Below, piece after piece: positions 7,721-12,752 of a stretch of 14,154 nucleotides of DNA. The position numbers and the translations under genes are program-made. Under the pieces are notes generated by a model, which did not search any database, was not told where the DNA came from, and worked only from the letters and a program-made list of their open reading frames with translations. Source of the DNA: Pseudomonadota bacterium. Its GTDB lineage: Bacteria > Pseudomonadota > Alphaproteobacteria > Rs-D84. The stretch covers positions 1 to 14,154 of the forward strand of contig JAUNMD010000014.1 of assembly GCA_030531915.1 (NCBI GenBank), in the 5' to 3' direction. How positions within the stretch are numbered: the first letter of the stretch is position 1; each line of letters starts with the position of its first letter.

Positions 7721-7937
7721 ATCCAAGGGATTGGGTTCAGGGATGTGGTAAGCCCATCTTGTTCGGTGCGAAAGCATCGTTAAAATGATGTTTCGGTGTT
7801 TTTCGCACCGTAATGTCCCTGGCTTATGGTCGGGGAGTCGTTGGTAATAAAACAGGGGCAATCCAAAAACCGCGAAATCATTTAACACATATGATTGCAA
7901 TCTCCCTGACCGCTCTTTTCTTGGGCGGTTAATTTTT
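7721..7937 (+). ncRNA. Candidate structured noncoding RNA or regulatory leader, unassigned
   Basis: The stretch between the terminator at 7669 and the ATG at 7959 has no credible ORF but strong pairing potential. A 10-bp perfect stem joins 7764-7773 and 7801-7810, capped by a second hairpin (7774-7779 with 7786-7791). A small hairpin lies at 7743-7757. CAGGGA at 7738-7743 pairs with TCCCTG at 7816-7821. A lower stem is possible between GGATTG (7728-7733) and CAATCC (7859-7864), but the latter also pairs with GATTGC (7893-7898) in a longer stem closed by CAGGG/CCCTG (7853-7857, 7904-7908). It ends at an intrinsic terminator. The 5' end is set by a predicted promoter only. The RNA could be a 6S-like or other small RNA, or a leader controlling the lipoprotein gene 22 nt beyond. 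RNase P, SRP and tmRNA signatures were not found. Confidence 0.6.
7909..7937 (+). terminator. Intrinsic terminator ending the structured RNA
   Basis: Stem ACCGCTC/GGGCGGT (7909-7915, 7923-7929; one G-U pair), 7-nt loop, then TAATTTTT. It lies 22 bp before the next ATG with no clear promoter in between, so the downstream gene needs read-through or regulated antitermination. Confidence 0.8.
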
Positions 7938-7958
7938 ACTAAAACGATGTGAAGTAAC

Positions 7959-8285
7959 ATGAAACGAACAATAGTATTATTTTGCGCATTAGTATTACAA
8001 GCATGTTCATCTGAGCAATACGATTGTCATATCATCACTAAATATCATGAGTGGACGAGGGTAAAATTGTGTGACGCCCCTTGCAACAAATGGTCACTAA
8101 TAACATCCTCTATCAAAGAACGCATCGAAGACCGACACGAAATTGTTTCTGACAAAGAATTAAAACATTTCATTAAATCCAAATACGATTTTATGGATTA
8201 TATCAATACTGCAGACAAATATTTCACAGATCAAACTGGCAAGCAGCCCGTGCAAATTATAAAATTAGAGTGTCAAAAACTATAA
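7959..8285 (+). CDS. Small putative lipoprotein, unknown function
   Basis: 108 residues. The start MKRT is followed by a hydrophobic stretch and LQAC at 13-16, a plausible though imperfect lipobox, so Cys16 would be lipidated and the protein anchored to a membrane. The mature part has further cysteines (23, 38, 42, 105 approximately) and is Lys/Asp-rich. The ribosome binding site is weak (GAAG at about 7951). The gene follows the structured RNA and its terminator and leads into the 8300 gene after 14 bp. It is AT-richer than its neighbours and uses an AGG arginine codon, rare in the flanking genes, which hints at acquisition. No family recognised. Confidence 0.7.
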   Translation: MKRTIVLFCALVLQACSSEQYDCHIITKYHEWTRVKLCDAPCNKWSLITSSIKERIEDRHEIVSDKELKHFIKSKYDFMDYINTADKYFTDQTGKQPVQIIKLECQKL

Positions 8286-8299
8286 AAAAGGAAACGACA

Positions 8300-8782
8300 A
8301 TGAAAAAAAACACCAAAACAAGTCATTTCTGGGTACTGTGCATAGTTGCTGTGGCAATTTTTTTTGCTGTGGTGGCTCTAACTTTTGGGGGCAAACAGAC
8401 TCAAAAACTAAGATTGATAATAAAATATGGGCCATATAATGTCGCTTATGCAGAGACGACCTATAGAAACACTGTTGTGGTAGAAAAACTTTGTCAACGC
8501 ACTTGGACAGAACTGGCACAATCCTCACAAGATTTTACATACCAGCAAGTTGTATGGCTCTATTATGATATGTACGCCGAAATAGATGGTGGCCGCGCAT
8601 CCAAACTGCCCAAAGAACTGGTCAATGAATTTGCTGAAAAACTAGGCCCACAAACGCTGGAAAGAGAACAAAAATTCCTTGAAGACGCCTCTAAAAAAGA
8701 CGGCAAAACCCTGCAAGAGACCTATGATATGGTCTGTAAAGAAGCATTAATGTTGCTTTGGGACAAGGTTAAAAAGCAGTAA
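8300..8782 (+). CDS. Small single-pass membrane protein, unknown function
   Basis: 160 residues. The N-terminus has a short Lys-rich start and one hydrophobic segment at about 10-30, either an uncleaved anchor or a signal peptide. The remainder is a soluble, helical, charged domain with two cysteines (C-QRTW and MVC-K). AAAGGAAAC at 8287-8294 gives a good ribosome binding site for the ATG at 8300; an in-frame GTG at 8270, which would overlap the previous gene, has none. Together with the lipoprotein it forms a probable two-gene unit. It uses AGA arginine codons and TCT/ACT/CTA triplets unlike the surrounding genes. Function unknown. Confidence 0.75.
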   Translation: MKKNTKTSHFWVLCIVAVAIFFAVVALTFGGKQTQKLRLIIKYGPYNVAYAETTYRNTVVVEKLCQRTWTELAQSSQDFTYQQVVWLYYDMYAEIDGGRASKLPKELVNEFAEKLGPQTLEREQKFLEDASKKDGKTLQETYDMVCKEALMLLWDKVKKQ

Positions 8783-8786
8783 ATAA

Positions 8787-8809
8787 AAACCGCCCCTGTG
8801 GGGCGGTTT
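8787..8809. terminator. Bidirectional intrinsic terminator
   Basis: Perfect 10-bp stem AAACCGCCCC/GGGGCGGTTT with 3-nt loop. The minus-strand side is followed by TTTTTATTT, so it best ends the tRNA-Leu/tRNA-Val transcript; on the plus strand it ends the 8300 gene less strongly (TTTATT). Confidence 0.88.
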
Positions 8810-8813
8810 ATTC

Positions 8814-8890
8814 TGGTGGATGTGATTGGACTCGAACCAACGACCTCTTCGATGTGAACGAAGCGCTCTAACCAACTGAGCTACACATCC
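8814..8890 (-). tRNA. tRNA-Val (anticodon CAC)
   Basis: 77 nt with CCA encoded. Acceptor GGATGTG/CACATCC, D arm GCTC/GAGC, anticodon stem CTTCG/CGAAG with loop TTCACAT, T arm GTTGG/CCAAT with TTCGAGT, discriminator A. Anticodon CAC reads GUG. It lies 18 bp after tRNA-Leu(UAA) on the same strand. Confidence 0.95.
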
Positions 8891-8908
8891 AAAACGATGC
8901 ATGTATTC

Positions 8909-8995
8909 TGGTGGGGATAGTGGGACTCGAACCCACACGGTCGCAATGACCAAAGGATTTTAAGTCCTCAGCGTCTACCATTCCGCCATATCCCC
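8909..8995 (-). tRNA. tRNA-Leu (anticodon UAA)
   Basis: 87 nt with CCA encoded. Acceptor GGGGATA/TATCCCC, anticodon loop CTTAAAA giving UAA, and a long variable arm (GGTC-ATTGC-GACC) typical of leucine tRNAs. T loop TTCGAGT. First gene of the minus-strand tRNA pair. Confidence 0.95.
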
Positions 8996-9017
8996 GTGCA
9001 TCAGAATATGCCTAAAA

Positions 9018-9046
9018 ATATTAGTCCGTTCGCCCCCGCGCGTCAA
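9018..9046 (-). promoter_or_regulatory. Promoter of the tRNA-Leu/tRNA-Val pair
   Basis: On the minus strand TTGACG (9046-9041), 17 bp, TAATAT (9023-9018); start near 9011, about 16 nt before the mature tRNA 5' end. The GC-rich spacer is usual for a strong stable-RNA promoter. Confidence 0.75.
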
Positions 9047-9083
9047 GCGGAAAATTGCGCCGCACGTGCCCAAATTTCAATCC

Positions 9084-9112
9084 TTGCGTTTTATACGCCA
9101 ACTTGTTAGCAT
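9084..9112 (+). promoter_or_regulatory. Putative promoter of the rml operon
   Basis: TTGCGT (9084-9089), 17 bp, TAGCAT (9107-9112); start near 9119, 27 bp before the rmlA ATG. Divergent from the tRNA promoter, about 40 bp away. Confidence 0.5.
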
Positions 9113-9145
9113 GCCTGTAACGCAACAGCCAAAGGGGGCAAAATT

Positions 9146-10036
9146 ATGAAAGGAATTATTCTGGCAGGCGGCAGTGGCACACGCTTGTACCCATTGACCA
9201 AGACGACGTCCAAGCAATTATTGCCGGTCTATGATAAACCGATGATTTATTACCCATTGTCCACATTGATGCAATTCGGCATTCGTGAAATTCTGATTAT
9301 ATCAACCCCTGTTGACACACCAAATATTGAAAAATTATTCGGCAACGGTGCGGCATTGGGCCTGAATATTCAATACGCTGTCCAGCACCAGCCCAAGGGT
9401 ATCGCCCAGGCATTCACAATCGGCGCGGATTTTATTGGCAATGACGATGTGTGCCTGATTCTGGGCGACAATATTTTCCACATGGGTGAACAGTTCCGCT
9501 GGTTTCAAGAAACGGTCGCAAAAAACGCCGGTCACCGCGCAACAATTTTCGCATATCATGTATCTGACCCTGAACGCTTTGGCGTGGTGGAATTTGATGA
9601 TAACCTGAACGCGATTTCTATCGAAGAAAAACCAAAGCATCCAAAATCAAGCTTTGCGTCCGTCGGATTGTACTTTTACCCATCAGACGTTGTGGCCAAG
9701 GCAAAAAATTTAACCCCGTCGGCACGTGGCGAACTGGAAATCACCGATTTGACTAACATGTATTGGGCAGAACACCGCATGTCGGTCGTGCCAATGCGCC
9801 GTGGCAACGCATGGCTGGACGCCGGCACACCAAAGAGTTTGATGGATTCTGGCAACTTTGTCCAGATTATAGAGGCGCGCCAAGGGCTGAAAATCGCATG
9901 CATCGAAGAAATCGCATATCGTCGCGGGTTTATCACACGTGACGGTCTGCAAACGATTATTGACGGCATGAAAGATTGTGATTACAAAACATACCTGATC
10001 AAAGTAGCAGGCGAGGACAAACATGAACTTTATTAA
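9146..10036 (+). CDS. rmlA: Glucose-1-phosphate thymidylyltransferase
   Basis: 296 residues, close to the E. coli length (293). It catalyses dTTP + glucose-1-phosphate to dTDP-glucose, the first and feedback-regulated step of dTDP-L-rhamnose synthesis in the cytoplasm. The nucleotide-binding signature GGSGTRLYPLT (8-18), the SKQLLPVYDKPMIYYP stretch, LGDNIFH and EEKP are all present, as is the C-terminal region typical of RmlA. AAAGGGGGC precedes the ATG. The last 14 bp overlap rmlC, so it heads a tightly coupled operon in the order A-C-D-B. Confidence 0.97.
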   Translation: MKGIILAGGSGTRLYPLTKTTSKQLLPVYDKPMIYYPLSTLMQFGIREILIISTPVDTPNIEKLFGNGAALGLNIQYAVQHQPKGIAQAFTIGADFIGNDDVCLILGDNIFHMGEQFRWFQETVAKNAGHRATIFAYHVSDPERFGVVEFDDNLNAISIEEKPKHPKSSFASVGLYFYPSDVVAKAKNLTPSARGELEITDLTNMYWAEHRMSVVPMRRGNAWLDAGTPKSLMDSGNFVQIIEARQGLKIACIEEIAYRRGFITRDGLQTIIDGMKDCDYKTYLIKVAGEDKHELY

Positions 10037-10571
10037 AACGGAAATCGACGGCGTTGTAATTATCGAACCGCGTATTTTTACCGACAGTCGCGGGTATTTT
10101 TTCGAGAGTTATAACGAGGCGGAATTTATCAAAAACGGCATCACCAACCGTTTTGTCCAAGATAATCAATCTAAATCATCATACGGTGTGGTGCGCGGGC
10201 TGCATTGCCAGTTGGGGCCACACGCACAGGCGAAATTGGTTCGCGTTCTGCACGGGCGCGTATTGGACGTTGCGGTGGACATTCGCGCGGGCTCGCCCAC
10301 ATTTGGCAAACACGTGGCGGTTGAATTGTCCGACGAAAACCAGCGTCAGTTATTTATTCCACGCGGGTTCTTGCACGGATTTTCGGTTCTGTCCGATACG
10401 GCGATTTTCGCGTACAAGTGTGACAACCTGTATCACCCAGAATCTGAATTTGGCATTCGGTTTGACGACCCAGAAATCGGCATTGATTGGCGGATTCCTG
10501 CGGACAAAATCATCACATCTGACAAAGACAGAATTGCAAAAGGATTAAAAGATGTACCTGATAACCGGTAG
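10023..10571 (+). CDS. rmlC: dTDP-4-dehydrorhamnose 3,5-epimerase
   Basis: 182 residues, a normal length for this cupin-fold epimerase. It converts dTDP-4-dehydro-6-deoxyglucose to dTDP-4-dehydro-L-rhamnose. The SRGYFFESY, DNQSKS, VVRGLH (catalytic His61), KLVRVLHGRVLDVAVDIR, RGFLHGF and DDPEIGIDW stretches are family hallmarks. Position 62 after GLH is Cys where Tyr, Phe or Trp is more usual. The start lies inside the end of rmlA and the end overlaps rmlD by 20 bp. Confidence 0.96.
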   Translation: MNFIKTEIDGVVIIEPRIFTDSRGYFFESYNEAEFIKNGITNRFVQDNQSKSSYGVVRGLHCQLGPHAQAKLVRVLHGRVLDVAVDIRAGSPTFGKHVAVELSDENQRQLFIPRGFLHGFSVLSDTAIFAYKCDNLYHPESEFGIRFDDPEIGIDWRIPADKIITSDKDRIAKGLKDVPDNR

Positions 10572-11376
10572 TCGCGGGCAACTGGGCCAAGAATTGGCAA
10601 AGTTATTACCAGACGCAATTTTAACCGACGCCGACACACTGGACATCACAGATGCCGCGGCGGTGAACGCGTTTGTGCGCGAACATAATATCGATACAAT
10701 TATAAACTGTGCGGCATACACCGCGGTTGACCGCGCCGAAGATGACGCCGATTTGGCGCATCGCGTAAATGTCATCGGGCCGGAAAATCTGGCTAAATCG
10801 GGCGCGCGGGTTGTGCATATTTCAACCGACTATGTATTCGACGGCACGGCACACACACCATACGAACCGTCCGACACACCAAATCCCGTCTCTGTATACG
10901 GCAAAACCAAACTGGCAGGGGAAAGGGCGGTTTTAGACAACGCACGCGCCGCGGTAATTATTCGCACAGCGTGGCTGTATTCGCCGTACGGCAATAACTT
11001 TGTAAAAACCATGCGACGCTTGGGCGCAGAAAAATCAGAAATAAACGTCGTCTGTGACCAGATTGGCACACCAACCTGTGCCGCTGATTTGGCCGCCGCA
11101 ATCGTGACAATATTGCCAAATATGCGCGACGGAATGCGTGAAATTTATCACTTTACCGATGCCGGCGTTTGTTCTTGGTACGATTTCGCATGTGCAATTA
11201 TGGAAATGTCGGGATTGAATTGCCACGTCAATCCAATTCCGTCGTCCGCGTACCCGACACGCGCCACGCGCCCATTTTACAGCGTATTATCCAAAGAAAA
11301 AATTAAACACGATTTTCCAACCATCAACATACCACATTGGCAGGAGGCCCTGAAAACATGTCTAAAACAATTTTAA
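10552..11376 (+). CDS. rmlD: dTDP-4-dehydrorhamnose reductase
   Basis: 274 residues, somewhat shorter than the E. coli enzyme (299). It is an NAD(P)H-dependent reductase of the extended SDR family that makes dTDP-L-rhamnose in the last step. The Rossmann glycine motif GSRGQLG is at residues 6-12, STDYVFDG follows mid-protein, and the YxxxK motif is in SVYGKTKLAGE. AAAAGGAT lies just before the ATG. The gene overlaps rmlC upstream and rmlB downstream. Confidence 0.95.
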   Translation: MYLITGSRGQLGQELAKLLPDAILTDADTLDITDAAAVNAFVREHNIDTIINCAAYTAVDRAEDDADLAHRVNVIGPENLAKSGARVVHISTDYVFDGTAHTPYEPSDTPNPVSVYGKTKLAGERAVLDNARAAVIIRTAWLYSPYGNNFVKTMRRLGAEKSEINVVCDQIGTPTCAADLAAAIVTILPNMRDGMREIYHFTDAGVCSWYDFACAIMEMSGLNCHVNPIPSSAYPTRATRPFYSVLSKEKIKHDFPTINIPHWQEALKTCLKQF

Positions 11377-12368
11377 TCACTGGCGGTGCCGGATTTATCG
11401 GTTCTAACTTTGTTCCATATTTTGCGGCAAAGTACCCAGAATATAACATCATCAATCTGGACAAATTGACATACGCCGGCAATTTGGCAAATTTGGCAGA
11501 ATGCGAATCTATGCCAAATTACACGTTTGTCCACGGCGACATTTGCGATCGCGAACTGATTGATAAATTGTTTGCCGAACATGACATTCGCGGCGTAATT
11601 CACTTTGCCGCCGAAAGCCACGTCGACAACTCTATCAAGAACCCCGATGCATTTATCAAGACCAACATCAACGGCACATTCAACTTGGTCGATGCGGCGC
11701 GCCGCCATTGGATGAACGGCCCATCACAGGTTAAACCAGGATATGAAAATTGCCGTTTTCACCATATTTCAACCGACGAAGTGTACGGCGCATTGGGTGC
11801 AACCGGTTTCTTTACCGAAACAACACCATATGCCCCAAACAGCCCATATTCCGCATCCAAGGCCAGTTCGGACTTTATCGTGCGCGCATATCACCACACG
11901 TTTGGCATGAACGTCACGACATCAAATTGCTCTAATAATTACGGGCCAAAACAACATAACGAAAAACTGATTCCACATATTATTGCCAAGGCCTTGGCGG
12001 GCGAACCACTGCCGATTTACGGCCGCGGGGAAAACGTGCGCGATTGGCTGTACGTACTGGATCATTGCAAGGCGATTGATTTAATATTCCACAACGGCAA
12101 ATCCGGCGAAACGTATAACATTGGCGGCCACAACGAACGCAACAATATCACGATTGTGAACACGATTTGCGGCATCTTGGACAATCTGCGTCCACGCGCA
12201 GACGGCCACAAATACGCCGAACAAATCACATTTGTTGCCGACCGTGCCGGCCACGATTTCAGATACGCGATTGATGCCACCAAACTGGAAACAGAATTGG
12301 GCTGGCGCGCCGACGAAACATTCGACACCGGCATCGTCAAAACAGTAAAATGGTATCTGGAACATTAA
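11358..12368 (+). CDS. rmlB: dTDP-glucose 4,6-dehydratase
   Basis: 336 residues (E. coli RmlB is 361). It converts dTDP-glucose to dTDP-4-dehydro-6-deoxyglucose with bound NAD. GGAGFIGSN (9-17) is the NAD-binding motif, the TDE triad sits at 139-141 (STDEVYG), and YSASK gives Tyr164/Lys168. NNYGPKQ and RGENVRDWLYV are also typical. The ATG at 11358 was chosen: AGGAGG lies 10 nt upstream and the family starts with MKxILITGG; an in-frame TTG at 11337 would lie within rmlD. It overlaps rmlD by 19 bp. Last in the operon, unlike the common rmlBDAC order. Confidence 0.97.
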   Translation: MSKTILITGGAGFIGSNFVPYFAAKYPEYNIINLDKLTYAGNLANLAECESMPNYTFVHGDICDRELIDKLFAEHDIRGVIHFAAESHVDNSIKNPDAFIKTNINGTFNLVDAARRHWMNGPSQVKPGYENCRFHHISTDEVYGALGATGFFTETTPYAPNSPYSASKASSDFIVRAYHHTFGMNVTTSNCSNNYGPKQHNEKLIPHIIAKALAGEPLPIYGRGENVRDWLYVLDHCKAIDLIFHNGKSGETYNIGGHNERNNITIVNTICGILDNLRPRADGHKYAEQITFVADRAGHDFRYAIDATKLETELGWRADETFDTGIVKTVKWYLEH

Positions 12369-12390
12369 AATCTGGGGTGGGGTGCATTTT

Positions 12391-12406
12391 CCCCTTGCAA
12401 AAGGGG
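12391..12406 (+). other. Short hairpin CCCCTT-GCAA-AAGGGG
   Basis: Perfect 6-bp inverted repeat with a GCAA loop, just after rmlB. No T run follows on either strand, so it is not a convincing terminator, though it may protect the rml mRNA end. It overlaps the -35 region of the tRNA promoter. Confidence 0.5.
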
Positions 12407-12421
12407 CAAAGTTGATATAAT
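12394..12421 (+). promoter_or_regulatory. Putative promoter of tRNA-Leu(CAG)/tRNA-Ala
   Basis: TATAAT at 12416-12421 with CTTGCA at 12394-12399 (16-bp spacer); start near 12428, about 7 nt before the mature tRNA. The -10 is perfect, the -35 weak. Confidence 0.55.
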
Positions 12422-12434
12422 ATATCACACGCCT

Positions 12435-12521
12435 GCGGATATGGCGGAATTGGTAGACGCGCTAGTTTCAGGTACTAGTGGCAGCGATGCCTTGGAAGTT
12501 CGAGTCTTCTTATCCGCACCA
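12435..12521 (+). tRNA. tRNA-Leu (anticodon CAG)
   Basis: 87 nt with CCA encoded. Acceptor GCGGATA/TATCCGC, anticodon stem CTAGT/ACTAG with loop TTCAGGT, long variable arm GGC-AGCGAT-GCC, T loop TTCGAGT. It reads CUG, one of the most used Leu codons in the window. Confidence 0.95.
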
Positions 12522-12526
12522 GTTTT

Positions 12527-12602
12527 GGGGTTGTAGCTCAGTTGATAGAGCGCTACGTTCGCATCGTAGAGGTCGTGGGTTTGAGTCCCATCAGCTCCAC
12601 CA
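12527..12602 (+). tRNA. tRNA-Ala (anticodon CGC)
   Basis: 76 nt with CCA encoded. Acceptor GGGGTTG/CAGCTCC includes the G3:U70 wobble pair that marks alanine tRNAs. Anticodon stem CTACG/CGTAG, loop TTCGCAT. T loop TTTGAGT. It starts 5 bp after tRNA-Leu(CAG), so both are probably cut from one transcript. Confidence 0.95.
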
Positions 12603-12608
12603 AAAATC

Positions 12609-12636
12609 AAATCGCCCTTGTGGCGATTTTATTTTT
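12609..12636 (+). terminator. Intrinsic terminator of the tRNA-Leu/tRNA-Ala unit
   Basis: 8-bp stem AAATCGCC/GGCGATTT (12609-12616, 12622-12629), 5-nt loop, followed by TATTTTT. Confidence 0.9.
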
Positions 12637-12672
12637 GGCTGATGTGACGAAAACACACGAGACGTAAATAAA

Positions 12673-12707
12673 TCTATTATCTATTCTCTATGCTCTATTA
12701 TCTATTT
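12673..12707 (+). repeat. Five tandem heptamers TCTATNN
   Basis: Units start at 12673, 12680, 12687, 12694 and 12701 (TCTATTA, TCTATTC, TCTATGC, TCTATTA, TCTATTT). The first five bases are identical in all units. The tract ends 5 bp before the probable -35 of the gene at 12753. Confidence 0.9.
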
Positions 12708-12712
12708 TTCCC

Positions 12713-12742
12713 TTGCTCTGATTTTTGCAATTTTGCTAAGAT
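12713..12742 (+). promoter_or_regulatory. Putative promoter of the 12753 gene
   Basis: TTGCTC (12713-12718), 18 bp, TAAGAT (12737-12742). The start would lie near 12749, leaving a leader of only a few bases and no Shine-Dalgarno sequence apart from AGAG next to the ATG, so translation may be nearly leaderless. The -10 to start region resembles 3209-3231. Confidence 0.45.
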
Positions 12743-12752
12743 TTAACCAGAG

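Noticed and set aside
7721..7937. tmRNA, RNase P RNA, SRP RNA or a known riboswitch
   Set aside because: The diagnostic core sequences (tag frame, GAGGAAAGTCC-type core, SRP apical loop, FMN/TPP/cobalamin boxes) are absent. A divergent 6S RNA cannot be excluded by eye.
7448..7960. Minus-strand 170-residue ORF
   Set aside because: It covers the 7327 gene, its terminator and the structured RNA in reverse, with no promoter or ribosome binding site and no protein-like pattern.
7728..8824. Attachment-site repeat flanking the atypical genes at tRNA-Val
   Set aside because: Only a GATTGG hexamer is shared between the tRNA 3' end and the left flank, which is too short; no integrase is present.
12391..12406. 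Terminator after rmlB
   Set aside because: The hairpin is perfect but has no T run on the 3' side of either strand.
12425..12610. Minus-strand 61-residue ORF
   Set aside because: It lies across tRNA-Leu(CAG) and tRNA-Ala in reverse; tRNA genes explain the sequence.
12743..12748. CtrA-type TTAA-N7-TTAA site upstream of the 12753 gene
   Set aside because: Only one TTAA half is present; the position seven bases away is TTTG.
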